A DNA stretch of 64,000 nt from Chitinivorax sp. B (GTDB taxonomy: Bacteria > Pseudomonadota > Gammaproteobacteria > Burkholderiales > SCOH01), in assembly GCF_005503445.1 (NCBI RefSeq), contig NZ_SCOH01000022.1, positions 29,866 through 93,865 on the forward strand, given 5' to 3'. The translations under genes and the position numbers were made by a program. How positions within the stretch are numbered: the first letter of the stretch is position 1; every line of letters starts with the position of its first letter. A model generated the notes under the pieces. That model ran no database searches and had not been told where the DNA came from. It saw nothing but the letters and a program-made list of their open reading frames with translations. Shown piece by piece: positions 17,863 to 25,413 of this stretch.

Positions 17863-19064
17863 GCTTGCTTCATCTTGCTTGGCGCAATCTGATTGGACGA
17901 CCGCTCACTACTATTCTCAATCTGTTGCTATTGGCGCTGGGCATCGGCACCATCAGTGCCATGCTATTGTTTGCCAGCCAGCTGGAACAACGTCTGCAAG
18001 CCGATGCATCGGGTATCGATCTGGTCGTGGGGGCTAAAGGTAGCCCGCTGCAGCTGATTCTGTCGAGCGTCTACCATGCAGATGTTCCCAGTGGCAACAT
18101 TCCATTACGTGACGCCAGCCAGCTACGCAAGAATCCAATGGTCGCGAAAGCCATTCCGCTTGCGCTGGGCGATAGCTATCAAGGTATTCGTATTGTCGGT
18201 ACTGAACCCGACTACCTTGACCTCTATGGTGCCAAGCTCGCACAAGGACGTGTCTGGAAAACGGCCATGGAAGTAGTGATTGGTGCAGATATCGCGGCCG
18301 AAACCGGACTAAAACTAGATCAGGAATTTGCCAGCTCCCATGGTTTATCGCCTGGCGGGGACTTGCACGATGACAACCCATTCCAGGTTGTGGGCGTCCT
18401 GCAAAAAACCGGAACAGTCATCGACAAGCTGATCCTTACCCCGGTGCAAAGTGTTTGGGATACTCACGAAGGTAGTAGCAGTCATACAACGGACAGCGAT
18501 ACCGATGACGAAGATGCAGGTAAAGAGATCACCTCACTACTGATTAAATACAAGAGCCCGATGGCAGCAGCCATGTTGCCCCGCATCGTCAACAGCCAAA
18601 GCAGCATGCAGGCTGCTGCACCTGCTATGGAATCTGCCCGCCTGTGGAGCTTGGTCGGTTTCGGACTGGATGCCTATCGTGCAAACGCTATTGTGCTCAT
18701 CGTCGCCGCAACGTTGTCCGTATTTGTGGCGTTCTACAACACCTTGCGCGAGCGCAGTTATGACCTCGCAGTCATGCGCATGCTAGGGGCCGGGCGTCTT
18801 AGTCTGTTATGGGTCGTTTTACTGGAAGGCCTGTTGCTGGCAGGCCTGGCAGCCTTTGTAGGTCTAGGCTTAGGCCATGGCCTGACGGAAGGGCTGGCTA
18901 ACTGGTTAGGCCCAGCCCACAGTCTGGGCTTAACTGGTCGAATTTGGCTGCCTGCAGAATGGCTGCTGATTGCTGGTGCTTTGAGTATTGGAGCCATTGC
19001 CGCAATTATCCCTGCTATTGCAGCTTACAGAACCGATGTTGCCAAGACCTTGACCGGCAGCTGA
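17859..19064 (+). CDS. FtsX-like ABC transporter permease
   Basis: A 401-residue permease with one N-terminal helix (TILNLLLLALGIGTISAMLLF), a large periplasmic domain (about 45-265, with DLVVGAKGSPLQLILSSVYH) and three C-terminal helices (IVLIVAATLSVFVAFYN, LLWVVLLEGLLLAGLAAFVGLG, WLLIAGALSIGAIAAIIPAI). This is the MacB/LolC topology. The periplasmic domain has an acidic, His-containing insert (EGSSSHTTDSDTDDEDAG), which might bind metal. Gene sets of ATPase, FtsX permease and DUF3299 protein next to zinc-regulated genes are known (for example zrg genes of Vibrio), which is the basis for placing it in zinc homeostasis. Confidence 0.85.
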   Translation: MSLLHLAWRNLIGRPLTTILNLLLLALGIGTISAMLLFASQLEQRLQADASGIDLVVGAKGSPLQLILSSVYHADVPSGNIPLRDASQLRKNPMVAKAIPLALGDSYQGIRIVGTEPDYLDLYGAKLAQGRVWKTAMEVVIGADIAAETGLKLDQEFASSHGLSPGGDLHDDNPFQVVGVLQKTGTVIDKLILTPVQSVWDTHEGSSSHTTDSDTDDEDAGKEITSLLIKYKSPMAAAMLPRIVNSQSSMQAAAPAMESARLWSLVGFGLDAYRANAIVLIVAATLSVFVAFYNTLRERSYDLAVMRMLGAGRLSLLWVVLLEGLLLAGLAAFVGLGLGHGLTEGLANWLGPAHSLGLTGRIWLPAEWLLIAGALSIGAIAAIIPAIAAYRTDVAKTLTGS

Positions 19065-19074
19065 TTGTTTACTT

Positions 19075-19117
19075 GTTGAAATGGTCTGTCAGATCAAAAC
19101 ATACCATTTCAACTTTT
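19075..19117 (+). terminator. Hairpin with T run inside the zinc-type cluster
   Basis: GTTGAAATGGT (19075-19085) pairs with ACCATTTCAAC (19103-19113), loop of 17, followed by TTTT. It lies 10 bases after the permease stop and 45 before the PepSY gene, so it may lower expression of the two downstream genes. Confidence 0.6.
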
Positions 19118-19157
19118 CCTTATTACCTTCATTTTCAACTCATTAGAGGAACCAATC

Positions 19158-19421
19158 ATGAAAAAATGCATAATTGCTTTACTGCTCTCCACTCCAATAC
19201 AATTGACTATAGCTGCCGACCACGACCACAGCCCCTGCACCAAAGAACCAGAGAAAAAATGGCAGCCTTTTTCAGTCGCCGCCAAAAAAGTAGAGGACAT
19301 GGGCCATACCATCAAGGCCGCAGAAGTACATCACAAGTGTTACGAATTCCGTGGCAAATCCAAAGATGGCAAACGTTTTGAACTCTCTATCAATCCCGTC
19401 TCGCTGGAACCACACAAGTAA
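19158..19421 (+). CDS. Small periplasmic PepSY_2-type protein
   Basis: An 87-residue protein with a signal peptide (MKKCIIALLLSTPIQLTIAA), then DHDHSPCTKEPEKKW and the pattern FSVAAKKVEDMGHTIKAAEV, CYEFRGKSKDGKRFELSINPVS. The pattern matches PepSY-like domains (helix, then a Cys-Tyr-Glu strand and a DGKR-NP turn). Two cysteines (in SPCTKEP and HKCYEF) may form a disulfide, and the DHDH segment could bind metal. Function is unknown; location in the zinc-type cluster suggests a periplasmic accessory role. TAGAGGA precedes the ATG. Confidence 0.7.
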   Translation: MKKCIIALLLSTPIQLTIAADHDHSPCTKEPEKKWQPFSVAAKKVEDMGHTIKAAEVHHKCYEFRGKSKDGKRFELSINPVSLEPHK

Positions 19422-19499
19422 TTCCATATGCATACCAGTCTTGTCCGCTTAAGGCCGAAGGCGTACTCTTGCACCAGCATTCACTTTGTCGAGGGGATC

Positions 19500-20015
19500 A
19501 TGAAATCAACTGTCAAACCCATATTGGCCTCATTCTCATTGCTCACATCGATTGCCATGGCAGCACAACCTACGCCAGCATCTAGTCCAAGCACTGCGGG
19601 CGGCCATGCACCATTACCAGGTCAACCAACCAATCTTCAGCAGTTAAAGGAAATGGATGGCGTAATCAGCTGGAAAACGCTAGCCAAGATTGAGCAAAAA
19701 CAGCAAGGTGACAAAGTGATCCCAGTTTTCGACAAACAGATCACCGATCTCAATAACAAGGTTGTGAAACTACAAGGATTCATGTTGCCACTTGACATGA
19801 ATGAAAAACAATCCCACTTTATTCTCAGCTCCACACCACCAACCTGCGCTTACCACTTGCCTGGCGGACCGGATTCGATCATCGAAGTCAAAGCAACCAA
19901 ACCCGTCAAGTTCACTTACGAGCCGATCATCATCACCGGTAAATTGACACTACTCAAAGATGACCCGATGGGAATGTTCTATCGTGTAGTAGAGGCATCC
20001 GCTAGCAGTAAATGA
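19500..20015 (+). CDS. DUF3299 periplasmic protein
   Basis: A 171-residue protein with a signal peptide (MKSTVKPILASFSLLTSIAMAA), a Pro/Ser/Thr-rich segment, then a DUF3299 domain: VISWKTLAKIEQ, PVFDKQITDLNNKVVKLQGFMLPLD, KQSHFILSSTPPTCAYHLPGGPDSIIEVKA, YEPIIITGKLTL and GMFYRVVEA. The PTCAYHLPGGPDS block is the family hallmark and may hold the active or metal-binding residues. The family regularly neighbours FtsX-type ABC systems. ATG 19500 is chosen because GAGGGG precedes it and it opens directly on a signal peptide; an in-frame ATG at 19428 does not. Confidence 0.8.
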   Translation: MKSTVKPILASFSLLTSIAMAAQPTPASSPSTAGGHAPLPGQPTNLQQLKEMDGVISWKTLAKIEQKQQGDKVIPVFDKQITDLNNKVVKLQGFMLPLDMNEKQSHFILSSTPPTCAYHLPGGPDSIIEVKATKPVKFTYEPIIITGKLTLLKDDPMGMFYRVVEASASSK

Positions 20016-20355
20016 CCAATGTCTGACACCGTGGTATACCAGAAGCGTGGCATGACAATTGTCACGAAATCTGCGTAATACTTGTTTCACATAGCGGGGC
20101 GATGGCCTGTTTTATGTTTTGTGGAAACAGAAAATGGCAAGCTAACATTGTTCAATCATGCATGATGCAAAAACAAAGCAACATGCAGGGCTGGGCGGCG
20201 CTGGCTTGATCGCGTACAATTCCGAATGAATAATCCGTTTATCTGATTAAATCGACAGTTGATCGGTGTGACGGAGTTGGGCTATATCTTGATAAGCGCA
20301 TTCCGCGTACATCATGTTATCGCTGACGTAAAACCAACTTTTTGAGCGTCGCCAC
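20016..20355. other. Intergenic region upstream of the STAS gene
   Basis: 340 bases without a gene. It holds a 12-bp palindrome ATCATGCATGAT at 20155-20166 and a small inverted repeat CTGTTT/AAACAG around 20107-20130. No clear -35/-10 pair or terminator was recognised. Confidence 0.5.
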
Positions 20356-21537
20356 GTGGTATTTTCTTTCTTCAAGAAAAAAGACCAATCTGAAGAGCTG
20401 CCACAGCAGCCCACCTACAAACAACCAGCGGGCACTCAGCCGGCAGGTGAGAAGCCTATTGCCGACCCAGGCCCGGATACAATGGATGGCCATACGCTGG
20501 GTTCTGCCGTCATTGAGGTCAATGACAGTGGCGCAGATATCCAGCCAGAAGTGGAAGAAGCCGCCATTCTGTATGCCAACGAACAAACAGATACAGCCGT
20601 CGAGCTACTGTCGGACTATATCGAGACTCACCCGCAAGACCATAATGAGGAGCCTTGGCTGTTGTTGTTCGAGCTCTATCAGCAATGTGGTCTGCATACC
20701 GAATTTGACGAACTGGCCATCAAATATGTAGTTCGGTTCGAACGTAGTGCGCCAATCTGGCGTGAAGCTCAGGCCCCAACACCCATCAAGCCGGAAGCCA
20801 GTACACGCAGCAACTATGTGCCATTTTCAGGGCATACCGAAACGGGCAGTAATCGTATTACAGAGCTGCAAGGTCTGATTGGCAAAGGTGAGAAGATTCG
20901 TCTGGATTTCGGCAAGTTTGAATCCCTGGAAGCAGGTTCAGCCCAGGAACTCTTGCAAGCCCTTTTAGCCTGTCGCAAAGCCAAAATACTGGTACAAATG
21001 ATAGGTGGCAACAAATTGACTGATTGGTTGCAAAACCAAATCGAGATGATGCGCAAAGTGGATGCAGAAATCCCTTATTGGTTGCTGTTGCTGGAAATGT
21101 ATCTGGCACAGGGTCAACAGGAAACCTTCGAAAATCTGGCCGTTGATTACGCCGTCACCTACGAGGTCTCCCCACCGTCGTGGGAAAGTTCTGCACAACC
21201 CGCCATGACACTGGAAGAAGCTGAAGAAGAAGCTACTCTGGAACCAGTACAACAGCAAGCGGCCGACATTTTCTACATGCATGGTGCACTAACAGACCGG
21301 AATTCAGGTCAACTGCGTGAACTGACAGATTTTGCTGCCAATCACGCTCAAGTCTTGATTGATGCCACCAGCCTGTCTCGTGTGGATTTCATTTCGGCAG
21401 GCAATCTACTGAACACTCTGATGCCGATGGTGACCATTGGTAAGCCCGTCGTATTTGATCATGTCAATGCGCTGATATATGCACTATTCCGCATTATGGG
21501 TATCAACGATCTAGTAATGGTCCGCCGTCGCAAATAG
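20356..21537 (+). CDS. STAS-domain protein upstream of hslVU
   Basis: A 393-residue cytoplasmic protein starting at GTG (MVFSFFKKKDQ). It has a Pro-rich N-terminus, then two similar helical units (LLFELYQQCGLHTEFDELAIKYVVRFERSAPIW and LLLEMYLAQGQQETFENLAVDYAVTYEVSPPSW), each followed by a STAS-like beta-alpha domain. The C-terminal one, HAQVLIDATSLSRVDFISAGNLLNTLMPMVTIGKPVVFDHVN, looks most complete. STAS domains mediate protein interactions and sometimes nucleotide binding. A gene of this type precedes hslV in many betaproteobacteria, but no function is established. Confidence 0.75.
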   Translation: MVFSFFKKKDQSEELPQQPTYKQPAGTQPAGEKPIADPGPDTMDGHTLGSAVIEVNDSGADIQPEVEEAAILYANEQTDTAVELLSDYIETHPQDHNEEPWLLLFELYQQCGLHTEFDELAIKYVVRFERSAPIWREAQAPTPIKPEASTRSNYVPFSGHTETGSNRITELQGLIGKGEKIRLDFGKFESLEAGSAQELLQALLACRKAKILVQMIGGNKLTDWLQNQIEMMRKVDAEIPYWLLLLEMYLAQGQQETFENLAVDYAVTYEVSPPSWESSAQPAMTLEEAEEEATLEPVQQQAADIFYMHGALTDRNSGQLRELTDFAANHAQVLIDATSLSRVDFISAGNLLNTLMPMVTIGKPVVFDHVNALIYALFRIMGINDLVMVRRRK

Positions 21538-21684
21538 TCTAGCCGGGGGCACGCGTGCCTCTGGTACCGCATTGATTGCGACTTTCCCCAGTTATTCGAT
21601 ACTTGGGGCTTGTAAAGCTCAAAACCCCCCCCATTTCCTGTTTATTCGCCCATCTTTTCAGGGCCTGAGTACAAGGAAAGCACC

Positions 21685-22221
21685 ATGCAACAATTTGACG
21701 GCACCACGATCGTATCGGTACGCCGTGGCAATCAAGTCGCACTAGGGGGCGATGGCCAGGTCACCTTAGGCAACATTGTGATTAAAGCCACTGCACGCAA
21801 AGTACGCCGCCTGTATCAAGACAAAGTATTGGCAGGTTTTGCTGGCGGCACCGCTGATGCCTTCACGCTGTTCGAGCGTTTCGAAGCCAAACTGGAAAAA
21901 CATCAAGGGCATTTAGTACGAAGTGCCGTCGAACTTGCCAAAGATTGGCGTACTGATCGCATGTTACGCCGACTTGAAGCAATGTTAATCGTTGCCGACC
22001 TGCAAAGCACACTCGTCATTACCGGTAATGGTGACGTATTGGAACCTGAGCACGGCATTGCTGCTATTGGCAGTGGCGGTGCATTTGCCCAAGCAGCTGC
22101 ATTGGCATTGCACCAGAATACGGAATTGGCACCAGCCGATATCGTCAAAAAGTCGCTAACTATCGCAGGTGATATCTGCATCTACACCAATCACAATCAC
22201 CTGATCGAAACGCTGGGTTAA
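21685..22221 (+). CDS. hslV: HslV, ATP-dependent protease catalytic subunit
   Basis: A 178-residue proteasome-like peptidase. The mature N-terminus is Thr7 in [23 protein letters not shown], after a short propeptide MQQFDG. The catalytic threonine attacks peptide bonds inside the double-hexamer chamber. Other conserved blocks are [36 protein letters not shown] and [24 protein letters not shown] upstream of ATG 21685 is a good ribosome binding site. It is followed by hslU after 48 bases. Confidence 0.97.
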   Translation: MQQFDGTTIVSVRRGNQVALGGDGQVTLGNIVIKATARKVRRLYQDKVLAGFAGGTADAFTLFERFEAKLEKHQGHLVRSAVELAKDWRTDRMLRRLEAMLIVADLQSTLVITGNGDVLEPEHGIAAIGSGGAFAQAAALALHQNTELAPADIVKKSLTIAGDICIYTNHNHLIETLG

Positions 22222-22269
22222 TTCCAACGCCAACAGTACAAGCGCCAATAATTGCACGGGAAATGCAGC

Positions 22270-23610
22270 ATGACCCAAATGACTCCGCACGAAATCGTTC
22301 ACGAACTTGATAAACACATCATTGGCCAGCAGGAAGCAAAAAAAGCCGTAGCAATTGCCTTGCGTAACCGCTGGCGCCGCCAGCAAGTGGCCGACCCACT
22401 ACGTCAGGAAATCACGCCTAAGAACATTTTGATGATTGGGCCGACAGGTGTCGGTAAAACCGAGATTGCTCGTCGTTTGGCCAAGCTGGCCGATGCACCG
22501 TTCATCAAGGTGGAGGCCACCAAATTCACGGAAGTTGGTTATGTTGGCCGTGACGTAGACTCGATCGTCCGTGATCTGGTCGAAATTTCAATAAAACAGG
22601 CCCGTGAATCTGAGGCAAAGAAAGTTCGCCACCGTGCTGAAGACCTGGCTGAAGAACGTGTGTTGGACACTCTGCTCCCCCCGGCCAGACCATTTGGTTT
22701 TGGTGGTGAACAAGCAAGCGAGCCCACGGAAGATTCCACAACTCGCCAGAAATTCCGAAAGATGTTGCGTGAAGGCAAGTTGGACGATAAGGAAATCGAA
22801 ATCGAAGTCGCGCAATCAGCCGCCAGCATGGAAATCTTTGCCCCTCCTGGCATGGAGGAGCTGACAAGCCAGATTCAAGGCATGTTCCAGAATATGGGCA
22901 ACCAGCGCAAAAAAGCACGCAAATTGAAGATCCCCGAAGCTATGAAACTGTTGACCGACGAGGAAGCCCTGAAGTTGGTCAATGAAGAGGAAATCAAAAC
23001 CCGCGCTGTGCAGAGTGTTGAGCAAAATGGCATCGTGTTCCTTGATGAAATCGATAAAATCACCAGCCGCAGCGAAGGGCAGGGCGGGGAAGTATCTCGT
23101 CAAGGTGTCCAACGTGACCTGCTGCCATTGGTAGAAGGCACCACCATCTCAACCAAATATGGCATGATCAAAACAGACCACATTTTATTCATAGCCAGTG
23201 GCGCGTTTCATCTGTCCAAGCCATCTGACCTTATTCCGGAATTGCAAGGTCGCTTCCCGATCCGGGTAGAACTCAATTCATTATCGGTCGACGATTTCAA
23301 ACAGATCTTGACCAGTACCGATGCATGCCTGACCAAGCAGTACGAAGCATTACTGGCCACGGAAGGCGTGCAACTCAGCTTCACCGATGATGCGATTCAC
23401 CGGCTGGCTGAAATCGCCTTCACCGTCAATGAAAAGACTGAAAACATTGGTGCACGACGCTTGTATACCGTCATTGAGAAGCTGCTGGAGCTAGTATCGT
23501 TCGAAGCAGGTAATCATATCAATGGCACTGTCAACATCGATGCCAAGTATGTAAACGAACGCTTGGGGGCACTCTCGCAAAGCGAAGATCTAGCGCGTTA
23601 CGTATTGTAA
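22270..23610 (+). CDS. hslU: HslU, unfoldase ATPase of the HslUV protease
   Basis: A 446-residue AAA+ (Clp/Hsp100) ATPase that unfolds proteins and feeds them to HslV. It opens [20 protein letters not shown], with Walker A GPTGVGKT (57-64), the pore loop region GYVGRDVDS, an I domain (about 100-240), Walker [11 protein letters not shown], sensor region FIASGAFH and a C-terminal end LARYVL that docks into HslV. ATG 22270 fits the usual HslU start; an upstream TTG at 22252 would add 6 residues. A terminator follows. Confidence 0.97.
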   Translation: MTQMTPHEIVHELDKHIIGQQEAKKAVAIALRNRWRRQQVADPLRQEITPKNILMIGPTGVGKTEIARRLAKLADAPFIKVEATKFTEVGYVGRDVDSIVRDLVEISIKQARESEAKKVRHRAEDLAEERVLDTLLPPARPFGFGGEQASEPTEDSTTRQKFRKMLREGKLDDKEIEIEVAQSAASMEIFAPPGMEELTSQIQGMFQNMGNQRKKARKLKIPEAMKLLTDEEALKLVNEEEIKTRAVQSVEQNGIVFLDEIDKITSRSEGQGGEVSRQGVQRDLLPLVEGTTISTKYGMIKTDHILFIASGAFHLSKPSDLIPELQGRFPIRVELNSLSVDDFKQILTSTDACLTKQYEALLATEGVQLSFTDDAIHRLAEIAFTVNEKTENIGARRLYTVIEKLLELVSFEAGNHINGTVNIDAKYVNERLGALSQSEDLARYVL

Positions 23611-23631
23611 TTCCAGATTGATCTTCTGATT

Positions 23632-23665
23632 CCAAAAGGACAGCCAATGTCCTTTTGGCATTTTT
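23632..23665 (+). terminator. Rho-independent terminator after hslVU
   Basis: Perfect 11-bp stem CCAAAAGGACA / TGTCCTTTTGG with a 5-base loop, then CATTTTTG. It begins 22 bases after hslU and is close to the convergent gene end, so it may serve both. Confidence 0.9.
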
Positions 23666-23671
23666 GCCCAG

Positions 23672-23974
23672 TCAGAATGCGATTCTGCCTGTCAACATTT
23701 GCCAATACATTACCCAATCCCCCATGAAGCTGTATAACGGATGACCAAACGTTACCGGGCGATTCTTTTCAAATACAAAGTGGCCAATCCAGGCACAACC
23801 ATAACCAGCAAACGGCGCTAGTAGCAGGCTCCACCAATCATTGTAAATGATGGCATAAAGCACGATCCCCAACACTAGGCTACTTCCAATGAAATGTAGC
23901 CGGCGACAAGCTGGGGTTTGATGTGCTTGCAGATAAACTGGGTAAAACTCGTTGAAATCACGAAACGAGGTCAT
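23672..23974 (-). CDS. Mpo1-like (DUF962) membrane protein
   Basis: A 100-residue protein with MTSFRDFNEFYPVYLQAHQTPACRRLHFIGSSLVLG, two hydrophobic helices and AWIGHFVFEKNRPVTFGHPLYSFMGDW. The HxxxCRRLHFIG and HxxxEKNRPxTFxHPxYSxxGD patterns are characteristic of DUF962/Mpo1. Yeast Mpo1 is an iron-dependent dioxygenase acting on 2-hydroxy fatty acids, and the conserved histidines seen here fit metal binding. The bacterial substrate is unknown. Confidence 0.87.
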   Translation of the reverse strand: MTSFRDFNEFYPVYLQAHQTPACRRLHFIGSSLVLGIVLYAIIYNDWWSLLLAPFAGYGCAWIGHFVFEKNRPVTFGHPLYSFMGDWVMYWQMLTGRIAF

Positions 23975-24232
23975 AACACCCCCCCATCCCCAAATAGAGC
24001 TTTGCCAGAGATTGACAAAGATTGTCCGTTGCCAGCGCTATTTCACCCAGTTTGGTCTTGCTTCAACGACAGCTTGGGTATCGAAATCCCGCCAACCCAC
24101 TATTGTTATAAGTAAAGCCGCAAATCGATTGAGTCGAGGAGTCCCAATGTCATCCGCGTTCAAGTACAATCGATGCCTATTGCATTTTACGGCTCGCGCG
24201 GTGTGAGCCACTTGCGCAGGTTAGAGCACCCA

Positions 24233-24919
24233 ATGTCTTATAAGATTACCACGGCCTTAGTCCTGACAGTCGCGTTGCTGTCCGCATGTAGCACACCCGT
24301 TCCGCCAGCTTCCGTCACCATTGAGGAAAAACCACCGGAACCCATTCAACAAACGGCACCTCCAGCCAATGTGGGCCCGGGTAACATTCCAGTCGTCACC
24401 GCACGGGCAGTGAAGGCGCCACCAGCAACCGTGATGAAACAGTTACTGGGAAATCTGAGCGGAAATGCTACCTACAAGAACGTCAAACAAACCGCAGCAA
24501 ACCGAATTTCTTTATCAGTACCGTTCCCTGATCCTTCCATCTATATCAATTGTGGCTTGATCGAGGTACCCGGTGCTGACGGCAATATCTTACGTTTTCC
24601 TGGAGCCAGTGCATCTCGCCAATATCAGCTGAATGTAAAAGGCCGGACTTATGATGTCACACGTAAACTGGCAGCCCGAGGCGATGCAATTGTCAGCCTG
24701 ACGCCACGTGGCAATTCCACCACCACCGTATCGGTGAGAGTGACCTACCGTCTATCCCGTGAACAAGTCGCCACAGCACCGGATAGCGACCCAATCAAGG
24801 TTCGTGATTCATTGATCTTCAGATCAGGCCGCGGCGCCGCCTTTGTACGAGCACCCACACGCTGTGTGTCATCTGGCATGCTGGAAAAAGAGTTGCTTGA
24901 TCTGACCAAACCAGGTTAA
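24233..24919 (+). CDS. Predicted lipoprotein (unknown function)
   Basis: A 228-residue protein with signal peptide MSYKITTALVLTVALLSAC (lipobox LSAC), a Pro-rich spacer, then a domain with RISLSVPFPDPSIYINCGLIEVPGADG, KGRTYDVTRKLAARGDAIVSLTPRGNSTTTVSVRVTYRLSRE and a late Cys in APTRCVSSGMLEKELL. The two cysteines may be paired. I recognise no family. The ATG at 24233 is chosen for the signal peptide; upstream in-frame sequence from 24173 is not plausible. It stands alone between hslVU and ppc. Confidence 0.65.
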   Translation: MSYKITTALVLTVALLSACSTPVPPASVTIEEKPPEPIQQTAPPANVGPGNIPVVTARAVKAPPATVMKQLLGNLSGNATYKNVKQTAANRISLSVPFPDPSIYINCGLIEVPGADGNILRFPGASASRQYQLNVKGRTYDVTRKLAARGDAIVSLTPRGNSTTTVSVRVTYRLSREQVATAPDSDPIKVRDSLIFRSGRGAAFVRAPTRCVSSGMLEKELLDLTKPG

Positions 24920-25043
24920 GCCTCCATTGCTCGTGTTATACGCAAGTTGCATGACATTCAGCGGGCTAATGTATGTTTAAAACTTTGTCCAGGTCATCTG
25001 GTTGTCATTTTGTGTTGGTAAATTTCGCGCCACGCTAAACACT

Positions 25044-25085
25044 GAACCTATCCCCATGCGCAATTGACCGTATGGGGATAGGTTC
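25044..25085. repeat. 14-bp perfect inverted repeat
   Basis: GAACCTATCCCCAT (25044-25057) and its exact reverse complement (25072-25085) around a 14-base spacer. It could be an RNA hairpin or an operator upstream of ppc. Confidence 0.75.
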
Positions 25086-25301
25086 CAAACCCATGCGTGA
25101 CCTTGGCCCGGGTAGGTCCGATACCCGGGCACCATCGCTCCCTTCTTCCTCCAATTCCAAAATTAATCAACACACCGTCTGCTGAAATATGGGTGTCAAA
25201 GTATACGTTGGCCCGATCAGGGGCAAATCAAATGCATATTCGGGTTGTTACTGATACAAGCCCTGAAAGGGGCTCTATAAAGTACGTAGTTAAACAATAA
25301 A

Positions 25302-25328
25302 ATGCCGGAAAAACCGGCATATCTTTTC
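25302..25328 (+). terminator. Terminator-like hairpin upstream of ppc
   Basis: ATGCCGG, loop AAAAA, CCGGCAT, then ATCTTTTC. It is 86 bases before the ppc start, so it would end a small RNA or act as an attenuator. Confidence 0.6.
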
Positions 25329-25413
25329 GAAAATTCCAAACAAAGGCCACCGGTTGTGCCACCCATTACAGTGGGGCAACACCAGCACGCGGCCAATTCA
25401 CGATTAGGAGAGC

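Larger units (their letters stand above)
24920..25413. other. Structured intergenic region upstream of ppc
   Basis: 494 bases without a convincing protein gene but with several hairpins in the same direction: a 14-bp inverted repeat (25044-25085), a 9-bp stem GCCCGGGTA/TACCCGGGC (25106-25130), AGCCC/GGGCT around 25258-25275, and a terminator-like hairpin (25302-25328). This could be a long regulated ppc leader or an independent small RNA ending near 25328. The frame 25097-25300 has no protein-like features. Confidence 0.5.

Noticed and set aside
22526..22918. Minus-strand frames opposite hslU
   Set aside because: Shadow frames of a strongly conserved gene.
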